This document shows positions 51,445 to 60,926 of a stretch of DNA of 64,000 bases, one piece after another; position 1 is the first letter of the stretch; the number at the start of each line of letters is the position of its first letter. Source of the DNA: DASPKM01 sp035628135 (GTDB taxonomy: Bacteria; Bacteroidota; Bacteroidia; Chitinophagales; Chitinophagaceae); the NCBI GenBank assembly GCA_035628135.1, contig DASPKM010000001.1:186001-250000 (forward strand), in the 5' to 3' direction. The notes beneath the pieces were generated by a model, which did no database searches, had not been told where the DNA came from, and saw nothing but the letters and a program-made list of their open reading frames with translations. The position numbers and the translations under genes are program-made.

Positions 51445-51475
51445 GTTGGTAAATAAAAATAGATAAATATTTTTG
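51445..51475 (+). promoter_or_regulatory. Consensus promoter, leaderless start of the phzF-like gene
   Basis: GTTG (51445-51448), 19 bases, then TATTTTTG (51468-51475) matches the Bacteroidota TTTG-N19-TAnnTTTG pattern with one difference. Four bases separate the -7 box from the ATG at 51480, so the mRNA should be leaderless or nearly so. Confidence 0.65.
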
Positions 51476-51479
51476 AACT

Positions 51480-52319
51480 ATGAAACTTACCTTATACCAG
51501 GTGGATGCATTTGCCGATGCGGTCTTCAAAGGAAATCCCGCCGCTGTTATTCCTTTGAACTCCTGGCTGGATGCCGGCCTCATGCAAAGCATAGCCGCAG
51601 AGAACAATCTTAGCGAGACCGTGTTCTTTGTGCGCAACCCCGACAGCATGGACGATACCGCAACCATCACAAAGGGCCGTGAAGCAAGCTACCATATCCG
51701 CTGGTTCACGCCCGGTTTTGAAATAGACCTTTGCGGGCATGCCACGCTGGCCTCCGCCTTTGTTATAAAAAACTATATCGATCCATCGGTAGAAGCCATT
51801 CATTTTACTACTGAAAAAGTGGGCAGCCTGCGGGCGCTTTGCACAAACGAATTGTACACGCTCGACTTTCCCGCGAGAATGCCCCAACCCTGCGAAGTGC
51901 CACCCACGCTGTTCGAAAGCCTGGGCATAAGCAGTGCAATAGCAGTTTTGCGCTCACGCGATTATTTTGTGGTATTGCCCGATGAGGCCTCTGTTAAAAA
52001 AGTAGACCCCAACTTCTTTCTTATCAAGCAACTGGATGCCATCGGAGTAATAGTAACGGCGAAAGGGGAGAGTGCCGACGTAGTGTCGCGGTGTTTTTAT
52101 CCAGGTCCCGGCGTTCCCGAAGATCCCGTTACCGGCTCGGCACATTGCAATATCATCCCTTATTGGTGCGGGCAACTCGGAAAGACCACATTATTTGCCA
52201 AACAACTCTCGCAACGCGGCGGCGACCTCTGGTGCGAACTGGTAAAGGACCGCGTGCTGATGAGCGGGAAGTGCGTGCCGTTCATGAAGGGCGAGATCGA
52301 TTTGGGAACCTTATTCTAA
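51480..52319 (+). CDS. PhzF-family isomerase/epimerase
   Basis: 279 aa. Family signatures are YQVDAFADAVFKGNPAAV, the catalytic glutamate in ENNLSETVFFV, FEIDLCGHATLAS and GPGVPEDPVTGSAHC. The double hot-dog-like fold acts on phenazine precursors or other cyclic or amino-acid substrates; the product here cannot be predicted. There are no phenazine genes nearby. It overlaps the convergent DCC gene by 9 bases. Confidence 0.93.
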   Translation: MKLTLYQVDAFADAVFKGNPAAVIPLNSWLDAGLMQSIAAENNLSETVFFVRNPDSMDDTATITKGREASYHIRWFTPGFEIDLCGHATLASAFVIKNYIDPSVEAIHFTTEKVGSLRALCTNELYTLDFPARMPQPCEVPPTLFESLGISSAIAVLRSRDYFVVLPDEASVKKVDPNFFLIKQLDAIGVIVTAKGESADVVSRCFYPGPGVPEDPVTGSAHCNIIPYWCGQLGKTTLFAKQLSQRGGDLWCELVKDRVLMSGKCVPFMKGEIDLGTLF

Positions 52320-52718
52320 GAACCTGCTGCGTAATTCAGGCGTGGGTATCATGCACTCATCTTTCTTACCAAACCATCTATAGCGGTTGCGCGCAATGAG
52401 ATTGTACACGGCATTGCGGATGAAACCCGGTATTATTCCTAACGCCGACGTCCACTTCCATCCCTTTAATTGGGCCAATACACGCAAGGCCGCATCTGAA
52501 CGCGTATAGATCTTTCCCTCATGATATAAAGTGAAAGAATTGAAATGGTCGTGCGGGAGATGTAACTCCTGTAATATCTTTTGTCCCGCCGCCGATTGCA
52601 GCGAGGCAAACCGGAACATGGCCTGCTTATCTCTTTTAATAATGAATTGCACCGAACGATTGCAGAGGTTGCAAACTCCGTCGAATAAAACGACCGGGTG
52701 GGAATTATCGGGCAACAA
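52311..52718 (-). CDS. DCC-family thiol-disulfide oxidoreductase-like protein
   Basis: 135 aa. The DCC motif is PVVLFDGVCNLCNRSVQF with C16 and C19. FRFASLQSAAG and KGWKWTSALGIIPGFIRNAVYNLIARNRYRWFGK (in parts) are typical. Function is unproven; a redox role is suggested by the CxxC. It starts 5 bases after the YebC stop and likely shares its transcript. Its end overlaps the end of PhzF. Confidence 0.88.
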   Translation of the reverse strand: MLPDNSHPVVLFDGVCNLCNRSVQFIIKRDKQAMFRFASLQSAAGQKILQELHLPHDHFNSFTLYHEGKIYTRSDAALRVLAQLKGWKWTSALGIIPGFIRNAVYNLIARNRYRWFGKKDECMIPTPELRSRFLE

Positions 52719-52723
52719 AATCT

Positions 52724-53446
52724 TTATTTCAAATTATGAAACACCTTCTGCACATCTTCGTCCTGCTCCAGCCTGTCAACCAGTTTCAATACTTCCTGCG
52801 CCTGGTCTTCCGGCAGTTCAACTGTATTGCCGGGTATCCATTCCACTTCGGCGCTTAAAGGTGTAATGCCTTTGTCTTCCAAAGCCTTCTGTATCTTGCC
52901 GAAATCGCTGAATGCGCAGCGGACCACTATTACTTCTTCATTATTTTCACCGGTGCCTTCGCCCATTTCTTCCAGGCCATGGTCTATCAATTCAAATTCC
53001 AGTTCTTCGGTATTAATGCCTTCGGGCTTCAGCTTAAAAACACCCATTTTCTTGAACTGGAAACTTACGCTGCCGTTATTGCCGAGGGTGCCATTACCCT
53101 TGTTGAAATGCGATTTTACGTTGGCCACCGTGCGAACGTGGTTGTCTGTGGCGGTTTCCACCAGTATGGCCACTCCGTGAGGGCCATAACCTTCGTATAA
53201 GATCTCTTCGATGTTTTCCATTTCCTTGCCTTGTGCGCGCTTGATGGCTGCTTCCACCCTGTCTTTGGGCATGTTTACGCTCTTGGCATTCTGCATGGCG
53301 CGGCGAAGCGCGGGATTGGTATTGGGATCGGGGCCGCCTGCTTTTACGGCAATGGCAATATCTTTTCCTATGCGCGTGAACTGTTTGGCCATCCGGTCCC
53401 AGCGGGCAAACATCGTAGCCTTTCTTACCTCGAATATTCTTCCCAT
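52724..53446 (-). CDS. YebC/PmpR-family protein
   Basis: 240 aa, full length for the family. N-terminal KAGGPDPNTNPALRRAMQNAKSVNMPKDRVEAAIKRAQG (in parts), the GPHGVAILVETATDN segment and FQFKKMGVF are diagnostic. The usual start (GHSKW) is replaced by FARWDRMAKQFTRIGKD, as is common in Bacteroidota members. The family includes transcriptional regulators and a translation factor acting at polyproline stalls. Its promoter box is at 53467-53474. Confidence 0.93.
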   Translation of the reverse strand: MGRIFEVRKATMFARWDRMAKQFTRIGKDIAIAVKAGGPDPNTNPALRRAMQNAKSVNMPKDRVEAAIKRAQGKEMENIEEILYEGYGPHGVAILVETATDNHVRTVANVKSHFNKGNGTLGNNGSVSFQFKKMGVFKLKPEGINTEELEFELIDHGLEEMGEGTGENNEEVIVVRCAFSDFGKIQKALEDKGITPLSAEVEWIPGNTVELPEDQAQEVLKLVDRLEQDEDVQKVFHNLK

Positions 53447-53466
53447 TTGTTTTCATTTAACCGCCG

Positions 53467-53474
53467 CAAAAATA
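53467..53474 (-). promoter_or_regulatory. -7 promoter element of yebC-like gene
   Basis: TATTTTTG on the minus strand, an exact consensus match, 20 bases before the ATG at 53446. Confidence 0.55.
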
Positions 53475-53489
53475 GCGACAGATACATAC

Positions 53490-53521
53490 AAAAAAAACCC
53501 TCCCGCAGGGGGAGGGCTTTA
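53490..53521 (-). terminator. Intrinsic terminator of the amino-acid permease
   Basis: On the minus strand GCCCTCCC, CCTGC, GGGAGGG followed by TTTTTTTTG makes a strong terminator, 17 bases after the permease stop and upstream of the yebC promoter. Confidence 0.85.
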
Positions 53522-53537
53522 TTTCGATCAAATTATA

Positions 53538-55058
53538 TTATCCTTCGAACTTGGAGGCTGTGGGAAGTATATCCCCTCCTGATCCTAACTTGCTGTTACG
53601 CCGGCTATAACCGAAGTATACCAGCAGCCCGAGTATCATCCAACCTAGCGCGCTTAACAAAGTAGGGCCGGGCAATCCAACGATCATAGCTGTACAAACG
53701 ACCATACCCAGAATAGGAACCAAGGGTACCAGCGGCGTTTTGAAAGGCCGCGGGGTATTGGGATCGGTCCTGCGCATAACCCACACTCCAAGGCTTACAA
53801 GCACAAACGCAAACAAGGTCCCGATACTGGTAAGGTCGCCGGCCACATTGCCTGGAACAAAAGCCGCAAAAGCGCCGACAAACAGGAACAGGATCCAATT
53901 GGCTTTATAAGGTGTCCTGAACCGGGGATGCAGGGCCGAAAAAGCCTTGGGCAGCAGTCCGTCATTGGACATACTGAAGAACACCCTGCTTTGCCCCATT
54001 AACATCACCAGTATAACGGACGAAAAGCCTGCAAGTATTGCGATCGTAACCGTGGTTGCCAGCCAATCATATCCTGGCATATAAGTCTTGATCGCATAGG
54101 CCACCGACGCTTCCCTGCCTTCTTTCACAAAGTCGCCATAAGGCGCAACGCCGGTAAGCACGTGGGAAAATAAGATATATAGAATGGTGCATATTACCAG
54201 CGAACCGAGAATGCCGATCGGCATATCTCTTTTCGGGTTTTTAGCTTCTTGCGCCGCGGTACTAACGGCATCGAATCCAATAAATGCAAAGAATACTATC
54301 CCCGCACCGGTAAGAATGCCTCCCCACCCATGCCGGAAGAAATCCGAATAAGAATATGATGAGCCATCCGGCAATTGCGCTGGTGGCGCGTTTTCCGGTA
54401 TGATGTAGGGAGTATGGTTCTCGGGATTGATAAAACTCCACCCGATCGCTATGAATATAAGCACGATGGCCACTTTCAGGAATACGATGATGGCATTCAC
54501 GATAGCTGATTCCTGCGTGCCTTTGATGAGCAGTAATGTAAGGACCAGTAAGATCAACAGCGCAGGCGCATTCATAATACCGGTATGTTTTACGCCGTCT
54601 ATCAGCGCCGATTCCATCGGCGAGTGGGTCCATTCATATGGGATCGCCCCTCCTAAAAGCGTATTCAGGTACTCGCTCCACGCTATGGAAACGGTGGCGG
54701 CGCCCAGAGCGTATTCTAATATCAAAGCCCATCCGATAACCCAGGCAATCAATTCACCCATGGTTGCGTATGCATAAGTATATGCACTTCCGGCAATTGG
54801 GATCATCGAAGCAAATTCAGCATAGCACAAACCTGCAAACGCGCAGCCGAGGGCCGCAATAATAAAGGAGATGGTAACTGCAGGACCGGCATGGCTGCCG
54901 GCAGCCCACGCCGTCCGTACAAACAGGCCAGCGCCGATGATTGCTCCAATGCCTAAAAGAACGAGATTGGTTGAACCTAGTGTCCGTTTCAATCCCTTCT
55001 CTGAATCAGCAGCCTGGGCCATTAACGCGGATAAAGATTTTTTTCTGAATAGGCTCAT
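53538..55058 (-). CDS. Amino-acid permease (CAT-like APC family)
   Basis: 506 aa with about 12-13 hydrophobic helices. LVLLGIGAIIGAGLFVRTA (the APC start motif GxGxGxGxF), FAGLCYAEFASMIPIAGSAYTYAY, FFAFIGFDAVSTAAQEAKNPKRD and RPFKTPLVPLVPILG match cationic-amino-acid-type permeases. It differs from the ethanolamine-type permease at 24479. No enzyme genes are adjacent, so the substrate stays general. Confidence 0.92.
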   Translation of the reverse strand: MSLFRKKSLSALMAQAADSEKGLKRTLGSTNLVLLGIGAIIGAGLFVRTAWAAGSHAGPAVTISFIIAALGCAFAGLCYAEFASMIPIAGSAYTYAYATMGELIAWVIGWALILEYALGAATVSIAWSEYLNTLLGGAIPYEWTHSPMESALIDGVKHTGIMNAPALLILLVLTLLLIKGTQESAIVNAIIVFLKVAIVLIFIAIGWSFINPENHTPYIIPENAPPAQLPDGSSYSYSDFFRHGWGGILTGAGIVFFAFIGFDAVSTAAQEAKNPKRDMPIGILGSLVICTILYILFSHVLTGVAPYGDFVKEGREASVAYAIKTYMPGYDWLATTVTIAILAGFSSVILVMLMGQSRVFFSMSNDGLLPKAFSALHPRFRTPYKANWILFLFVGAFAAFVPGNVAGDLTSIGTLFAFVLVSLGVWVMRRTDPNTPRPFKTPLVPLVPILGMVVCTAMIVGLPGPTLLSALGWMILGLLVYFGYSRRNSKLGSGGDILPTASKFEG

Positions 55059-55235
55059 ACAGTTGATTGTTGGTTAAATATTACGTTTGGTAATCCAGAT
55101 TTAGCTGGAAAGATAAAGATTTCTCCAGATTGCCAATTAAAAGATTTACTGATGGTTATCACCAAAAATGGGAGCGTTTTCCAACGATTGGTTTATCCAT
55201 TAATATATATATTGCACCATTAACGACTATTGCTT

Positions 55236-56471
55236 ATGACAAAAGGCAACCGGCTCACGCTTTTCATCCTGTTGGCCATGATATTGGGTGTAGGCACGGG
55301 ATACGTTGTTCATGAGAATTCCTCGCCCGAAACAATCGGGAAGTTTTCCAATAACATCAAGCTGCTCAGCAATATTTTCATCAGGCTCGTGCAAATGATC
55401 ATTGCGCCCCTGGTATTTTCTACCCTGGTGGTAGGCATTGCAAAGCTGGGGGATATGAAAACAGTAGGGAGGGTCGGGGGCAAGGCCATCCTTTGGTTCA
55501 TTACAGCTTCACTTGTTTCGCTGTTACTGGGACTGTTGCTGGTAAATTATTTCGAGCCGGGCAAACATATCAGCCTATCGCAAGCCGATACCACTGGCCT
55601 TAAAGACCTTATGGGTAAAACCCAAAGCTTCTCGCTTCAGAATTTCGTGGAGCATGTTATTCCCAAAAGCTTCATCGAGGCTATGGCCACCAACGAAATG
55701 CTGCAACTGGTAGTGTTCTCCATTTTCTTTGGCGTGGCCACCGCCGCCATCGGCGATTTTGCAAAACCATTGGTCAAGGCGCTGGACGTAGTTTCCCACG
55801 TCATCTTAAAAATGGTAGGCTACGTAATGAACTTTGCGCCGTTCGGCGTGTTCGGAGCGATAGCGGCAGTGGTAGCGGCCAAGGGACTTTCCATCTTTAA
55901 TTTTTATCTCGTCTATTTTGGATACTTCCTGATGGGCATTGTATTGCTATGGGGTATATTAATGACAGTAGGTTTGATTATTCTGAAAGGCCGTATGGCG
56001 GAATTGCTTAGGCGCATCGGCAGCCCGCTGCTCATTGCGTTCAGCACTACCAGCAGCGAGGCCGTGTTTCCCAAGCTGACCGAAGAGCTGGAACGTTTCG
56101 GGTGCAGGGACAAGATTGTTTCATTTGTGTTGCCGCTGGGCTATTCGTTCAACCTCGATGGCAGTATGATGTACATGACCTTTGCCAGTATCGCCATTGC
56201 GCAGGCTTACGGCATTCACCTCAGCACGGGTGAACAGATCACCATGCTGTTGGTGCTGATGCTTACCAGTAAAGGTATTGCCGGCGTGCCGCGGGCATCG
56301 CTGGTAGTGGTGCTGGCAACCTGTGCCATGTTCAATATACCACCAGAGGGTGTTGCGCTGATATTGCCCATCGATCATTTCTGCGATATGTTCCGCAGCA
56401 TGACCAACGTGGTAGGCAATGCGCTGGCAACGAGCGTGGTGAGCAAATGGGAAGGTGAGTTGGAGACTTAG
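55236..56471 (+). CDS. Dicarboxylate/amino-acid:cation symporter (DAACS)
   Basis: 411 aa from ATG 55236; two in-frame codons from a TTG precede it. The transport core is intact: FSTTSSEAVFPKLTEELERFG (serine-rich loop), PLGYSFNLDGSMMYMTFASI (NMDGT-like, here NLDGS) and VPRASLVVVLATCAMFNIP. Members co-transport glutamate, aspartate or C4-dicarboxylates with Na+ or H+. NLDGS with an M-M pair is the form found in many Bacteroidota glutamate transporters. Confidence 0.93.
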   Translation: MTKGNRLTLFILLAMILGVGTGYVVHENSSPETIGKFSNNIKLLSNIFIRLVQMIIAPLVFSTLVVGIAKLGDMKTVGRVGGKAILWFITASLVSLLLGLLLVNYFEPGKHISLSQADTTGLKDLMGKTQSFSLQNFVEHVIPKSFIEAMATNEMLQLVVFSIFFGVATAAIGDFAKPLVKALDVVSHVILKMVGYVMNFAPFGVFGAIAAVVAAKGLSIFNFYLVYFGYFLMGIVLLWGILMTVGLIILKGRMAELLRRIGSPLLIAFSTTSSEAVFPKLTEELERFGCRDKIVSFVLPLGYSFNLDGSMMYMTFASIAIAQAYGIHLSTGEQITMLLVLMLTSKGIAGVPRASLVVVLATCAMFNIPPEGVALILPIDHFCDMFRSMTNVVGNALATSVVSKWEGELET

Positions 56472-56552
56472 TTATTAAGTCATTAAGTCAATAAGTCATT
56501 GGGTCATTAACTGATTTCAAATGACCTAATGATTAAATGACCCGATGACCAA
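56472..56552. repeat. GTCATTAAGTCA microrepeat with partial inverse
   Basis: Direct copies of AAGTCATTAAGTCAATAAGTCATT are followed by a reverse-oriented set (AATGACCTAATGATTAAATGACCC, partly). It fills the gap between the DAACS stop and the DedA start and is related to copies at 61531-61563 and 63902-63962. Confidence 0.65.
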
Positions 56553-56564
56553 CAAATATTTATT

Positions 56565-57281
56565 ATGGTTTTACTTGATAATATAATGTTTGTACTGGAA
56601 GCATTCCATTGGGGGCAATTGCTGCAGCCGCAGTTTTATATAGATAATGGCGGACTTTGGCTCGTGCTCTTCATCATCTTCGCAGAAACGGGCTTGTTTG
56701 CAGGTTTTTTCCTGCCGGGGGATTCATTGTTGTTCGTGGCGGGTATTTTCAGCAATCAGCTCGTGGCTTACTTGTACGATACCGGCAGCGACTTTGCCAA
56801 TTTGTTAATGCTGATAGCGCTTACTTCGGTGGCGGGCATCATTGGCAATACGGTGGGTTATTGGTTCGGCCGGAGGATAGGACCGGCCATGTACACCTGG
56901 CGCGACAGGTTTTTATTTAAGAAGCGTTACCTGCACCAGGCAAAGGAGTTTTATGACAAGCATGGCGGCGGCGCCATTGTATTTGCGCGGTTTCTTCCCA
57001 TCGTGCGCACGTTTGCACCCATTGTTGCCGGCATTGTTAACATGGAACGCAAGAAGTTCGGGTTTTATAATGTCGTGGGCTGTCTTGCGTGGACTACCTC
57101 CATGCTGGCCATGGGGCATTACCTGTACAAGTTCCTGCTCAGCAAATTCAATTACGACCTTACAGAACACCTTGAAATAATTGTATTGGGCATAGTGCTG
57201 GTAACCACTGCGCCGGTGCTCATCAAATTGTTTTTCGGTAAGAAAAAAGATCCTGCCGAACCTCTTAATTCATCAGAATAA
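56565..57281 (+). CDS. DedA-family membrane protein
   Basis: 238 aa. ETGLFAGFFLPGDSLLFVAG, GIIGNTVGYWFGRRIGPAM and FARFLPIVRTFAPIVAGI match the family's glycine- and arginine-bearing signature segments. About six hydrophobic stretches place it in the inner membrane. DedA proteins support membrane homeostasis, and some act as lipid scramblases or flippases. Its stop overlaps the MFS start (TAATG), so they are translated together. Confidence 0.92.
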   Translation: MVLLDNIMFVLEAFHWGQLLQPQFYIDNGGLWLVLFIIFAETGLFAGFFLPGDSLLFVAGIFSNQLVAYLYDTGSDFANLLMLIALTSVAGIIGNTVGYWFGRRIGPAMYTWRDRFLFKKRYLHQAKEFYDKHGGGAIVFARFLPIVRTFAPIVAGIVNMERKKFGFYNVVGCLAWTTSMLAMGHYLYKFLLSKFNYDLTEHLEIIVLGIVLVTTAPVLIKLFFGKKKDPAEPLNSSE

Positions 57282-58510
57282 TGAACCAAAAGCAGTACGG
57301 AATTCTATCAATTCCTGTTATTGTTGCCGCGCTTGGCTATTTCGTTGACATTTACGACCTCCTGCTCTTCAGCATCATCCGCGTTCCCAGTTTGGAAGAC
57401 CTGGGACTTTCCGGCGCACAGTTAACCGCCAGCGGCGAAAACATCATCATGTGGCAAATGGCGGGGCTGCTCATCGGCGGCATTATCTGGGGCATTATGG
57501 GCGATAAGCGCGGGCGGCTAAGCGTGCTGTTCGGATCCATCATTTTATATTCCCTCGCCAACATAGCTAACGGTTTCGTACAAACGACGGATCAATACGC
57601 CCTCATACGCTTTATCGCGGGACTGGGACTGGCCGGGGAATTAGGAGCAGGCATCACGCTCATTTCAGAGGTCACGCCCCGGGAAAAACGGGGCATTGCC
57701 ACTTCCATGGTAGCGGGCATAGGGTTAACGGGTGCTGTAGTGGCCTTTATCATGAAAGAAAATTTCGACTGGCGCACCTGCTATTTTATCGGGGGTGGAC
57801 TGGGACTCGCCTTGCTGATATTACGCATTTCGGTGTTTGAATCCGGCATGTTCCACGAAGTAAAAAAGCTGAAGGTGCAGCGCGGCAATTTTTTTATGTT
57901 GTTCAATAACAGCGACCGCCTGAAGCGATACCTGCTGGGCATTCTCATCGGCTTGCCTACCTGGTTTGTGATCGGCGTGCTGGTAACTTTTTCAAAAGAG
58001 TTCGGGGAACGGATGGGCGTGCGCGAAAAAATCGACGCGGGAAAGGCCATCATGTATGCGTACGCGGCCATCTCCATCGGCGATGTGCTGATAGGCTTCA
58101 TCAGCCAATGGTTCAAGAGCAGGAAAAAAGCATTGTACCTTTTCTATTTTATTACGGCGGTGTTCATGCTGCTGTTCTTTACAACGCAATGGGGCGGCAG
58201 TGCGGACAGGATGTATTGGATTTGCGCCGGACTTGGTTTCGGTACGGGCTTCTGGGCCATTTTTGTAACGATGGGGGCCGAGCAGTTCGGTACCAATCTG
58301 CGCGCCACGGCAGCTACCACCATTCCGAATATGGTGCGCGGCATGCTCACCGTATTGATACTGCCCGTTTTTAAAGGACTGCGCAGCATAACGGGTGATT
58401 ATGTCATGAGCGGCTGGCTTACCGCCATCATTATCATGTTCATTACCATTATAGCGGCAATATATACCAGGGAAACGTTCGGAAAAGATTTGAATTATGT
58501 AGAAGAATGA
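57281..58510 (+). CDS. MFS transporter, metabolite:H+ symporter type
   Basis: 409 aa with about 12 helices. GYFVDIYDLLLFSIIRVP at the start, GIMGDKRGRLSVLFGSI (the MFS loop motif DRxGRR-type), AGLGLAGELGAGITLISEVTPREKRG and FGTNLRATAATTIPNMVRG resemble the sialic-acid/aromatic-acid/shikimate group. It overlaps DedA by one base and is followed 20 bases later by the glycosyltransferase. The substrate is unknown. Confidence 0.9.
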   Translation: MNQKQYGILSIPVIVAALGYFVDIYDLLLFSIIRVPSLEDLGLSGAQLTASGENIIMWQMAGLLIGGIIWGIMGDKRGRLSVLFGSIILYSLANIANGFVQTTDQYALIRFIAGLGLAGELGAGITLISEVTPREKRGIATSMVAGIGLTGAVVAFIMKENFDWRTCYFIGGGLGLALLILRISVFESGMFHEVKKLKVQRGNFFMLFNNSDRLKRYLLGILIGLPTWFVIGVLVTFSKEFGERMGVREKIDAGKAIMYAYAAISIGDVLIGFISQWFKSRKKALYLFYFITAVFMLLFFTTQWGGSADRMYWICAGLGFGTGFWAIFVTMGAEQFGTNLRATAATTIPNMVRGMLTVLILPVFKGLRSITGDYVMSGWLTAIIIMFITIIAAIYTRETFGKDLNYVEE

Positions 58511-58530
58511 TTTGAAATTCAAATCGCACA

Positions 58531-59580
58531 ATGAAATTTTTAATCATACGCTTTTCCTCCATTGGCGATATCGTATTGACCACCCCGGTGGTACGATGCC
58601 TTAAATCGCAGGTGGTAACGGCGCAGGTGCATTACCTTACGAAGCAGTCCTTTGCGCCCATCTTCAAGGCCAATCCCTACATTGATAAAATGCACTACCT
58701 GCAGGACAGCCTCGATGCGTTGATCGATGAGCTGAAAAAGGAGGATTTCGATTACGTCATCGACCTGCACCACAACCTCCGCACCCTAAAAGTAAAAAAC
58801 GCCCTGGGCAAAAGATCATTTTCCTTCAACAAGCTCAACATAGAAAAATGGGTGCTCACCACTACCAAATGGAACATACTGCCGGACCTGCACATTGTAG
58901 ACAGGTATATGGAAACGGTGGAGCCGTTCGGCGTACAAAACGATGAAAAGGGGCTGGATTATTTTATTCCCGATGACGAGCACGTAAAAGAGTCAGACAT
59001 ACCCGCCGCCCAATTGGCGGGATATATCGGAATGGTTATCGGCGGAGCGCACAATACCAAAAAATATCCCGTGGAAAAATGGAAGGAGCTGTGTTCGCGG
59101 TTAGACCACCCCGTTATACTATTGGGAGGAAAGGAGGACCGAGCAGACGGCGACCAGATCGCTTCCGCAGACGCAGTGAAAATATACAATGCCTGCGGCA
59201 AGTTCAGCCTCAACGAATCTGCCGACCTGGTGCGCCGCGCCAAGCTGATTGTTACAAATGATACGGGATTGATGCACGTGGCGGCCGCATTCAGGAAGCC
59301 GGTGATCTCCCTGTGGGGCAATACCGTGCCCGAGTTCGGGATGTATCCTTACTATGGCAACGGCGGCCAGGAAGAGGTAATCAGTGATAAAAAAATGAAC
59401 CGTTCAGGTAACCGCGAAGTAATAAGCGAAGGTGAATTGTATGATATTATCGAGGTCGATCATCTTTCCTGCCGTCCCTGTTCAAAAATAGGCTATAAGA
59501 AATGTCCGCTCGGGCATTTTAGATGTATGCGATTGATTTCGGAAGAATCGATTTTAGAGCGGATCGGTAAGCGACTGTAA
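58531..59580 (+). CDS. Glycosyltransferase family 9 (heptosyltransferase-like)
   Basis: 349 aa. FLIIRFSSIGDIVLTTPVVRCLK at the start and TNDTGLMHVAAAFRKPVISLWG are the family's donor-binding signatures. DHLSCRPCSKIGYKKCPLGHFRCM near the end carries a cysteine pattern common in Bacteroidota members. It should act on lipopolysaccharide or a related glycan at the inner membrane. It closes the DedA-MFS-GT9 operon and ends in a convergent-gene hairpin. Confidence 0.93.
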   Translation: MKFLIIRFSSIGDIVLTTPVVRCLKSQVVTAQVHYLTKQSFAPIFKANPYIDKMHYLQDSLDALIDELKKEDFDYVIDLHHNLRTLKVKNALGKRSFSFNKLNIEKWVLTTTKWNILPDLHIVDRYMETVEPFGVQNDEKGLDYFIPDDEHVKESDIPAAQLAGYIGMVIGGAHNTKKYPVEKWKELCSRLDHPVILLGGKEDRADGDQIASADAVKIYNACGKFSLNESADLVRRAKLIVTNDTGLMHVAAAFRKPVISLWGNTVPEFGMYPYYGNGGQEEVISDKKMNRSGNREVISEGELYDIIEVDHLSCRPCSKIGYKKCPLGHFRCMRLISEESILERIGKRL

Positions 59581-59582
59581 TT

Positions 59583-59632
59583 ATTGATTATTGATTATTA
59601 ATTATTTCACCGACCAATAATCAATAATCAAT
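59583..59632. repeat. Inverted ATTGATTATTGATTATT hairpin between convergent genes
   Basis: Perfect 17-bp arms (59583-59599 and 59616-59632) lie immediately after the GT9 stop and extend over the stop codon of the sigma-factor gene. Another AATCAATAATT family copy; it may act as a bidirectional terminator. Confidence 0.7.
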
Positions 59633-60896
59633 TCCTGCTACTTAATAACACCTGCTCCATTTTCTCTCTTATCAGTTTCTTTTCCGCTGCCGAATTCGTA
59701 AGATCATGCGCCTGCTGCAAATAGGCACTGGCCCGTACGGAATCGCTGAGCCGTTTATACAAATCTCCCAACACGGCACTGTAGATGTAATGCGCGGATA
59801 TGAGGTGCTCTATCTTTTCAATACCCAGGATGGATTCGATAGCAGACGCGATATTGCCCAGTTCCGCTATCACCACCGCACGGTTCAATTGTACGATGGG
59901 AGAGGGCTTTACTTTCAGCAACATGTCGTACATCAGCAGCAACCGGTTCCAGTTGGTATGTTGAAAGCTCGGCGCCATGCAATGCTCGGCGGCAATGGCC
60001 GATTCCAGGTGGTACACCGAAATATCGCTGCCGCTGGTTGATTTATTCAGATAACCGTGCGCAATCTTTATCAATTCCTGGTTCCATTTGGAACGGTCCT
60101 GCTCCTGCAGCAATACCAGCTCATTGTTTTCATTCACCCTGCTGTCGAAGCGCGCCGCGTGAAAACACATCAGCGATAGCAAGGCGAAAGTGGCCGGCTG
60201 GCTGCAACGCTTGTGCTCTGTGAGCAACTTGCACAAGCGCATGGCCTCGGCGCAAAGGTCCCTGCGAATGAGCTCGTCCGCCTTCATGGAATTGTATCCT
60301 TCATTAAATATCAGGTACAGTACAGAATGTACCGTATCCAGGCGGTGTTCCAGGTCCTTGCCGGAAGGAATGTTGAATTGAATATTGTTGTCGCGAATAA
60401 ATTCTTTGGCGCGGTACAATCTTTTTTGGATCACCTGCTCGCTGGTGACCAACGATTTGGCGATCTCCTGTGAGCTGAACCCTGAAATGGTTTTGAGGGT
60501 CAGTGCAATCTGGTCTTCTTCTTTCATCGATGGATGCGCGCAGGTGAATATCATGCGCAACTGGCTGTCGGCAATTTCTTCTTCGTGAAAGAATTGTGTT
60601 ACGTTCGATTCGGCTTCGCGGAACTGAGTGGCCAGCTCGCGTGAATAGCGCCCTGCATACTGTTGTTTGCGGATGATGTCGATAGCCTTGTTGCGGGCTG
60701 TTTGCATGAGCCATGCCGATGGATTCTCGGGCAACTGGTCGAACTTCCATACCATCATTGCTTTCAGGAATGCTTCCTGCACCACGTCTTCGGCCAGTTG
60801 CAGGTTATGCAACCCGAAGATGCGCGTTAAGACCGCCACCATTTTTCCCGACTCATGCCGGAAGAGATTATTGACGATTTGATGATGCGGTTGCAT
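59628..60896 (-). CDS. ECF42-type RNA polymerase sigma factor
   Basis: 422 aa, more than twice the length of simple ECF factors. Region 2 has LAEDVVQEAFLKAMMVWKFD and WLMQTARNKAIDIIRKQQ; region 4 has LTLKTISGFSSQEIAKSLVTSEQVIQKRLYRAKEFI. A DUF6596/TPR-like C-terminal extension follows (FNEGYNSMKADELIRRDLCAEAMRLCKLL, VQLNRAVVIAELGNIASAIESI). This order defines the ECF42 group, which works with DGPF (YCII) proteins; the partner gene lies directly upstream. There is no anti-sigma gene. Confidence 0.93.
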   Translation of the reverse strand: MQPHHQIVNNLFRHESGKMVAVLTRIFGLHNLQLAEDVVQEAFLKAMMVWKFDQLPENPSAWLMQTARNKAIDIIRKQQYAGRYSRELATQFREAESNVTQFFHEEEIADSQLRMIFTCAHPSMKEEDQIALTLKTISGFSSQEIAKSLVTSEQVIQKRLYRAKEFIRDNNIQFNIPSGKDLEHRLDTVHSVLYLIFNEGYNSMKADELIRRDLCAEAMRLCKLLTEHKRCSQPATFALLSLMCFHAARFDSRVNENNELVLLQEQDRSKWNQELIKIAHGYLNKSTSGSDISVYHLESAIAAEHCMAPSFQHTNWNRLLLMYDMLLKVKPSPIVQLNRAVVIAELGNIASAIESILGIEKIEHLISAHYIYSAVLGDLYKRLSDSVRASAYLQQAHDLTNSAAEKKLIREKMEQVLLSSRN

Positions 60897-60926
60897 GCGG
60901 GCGATTGATGGTAAAGATCAAAAATC

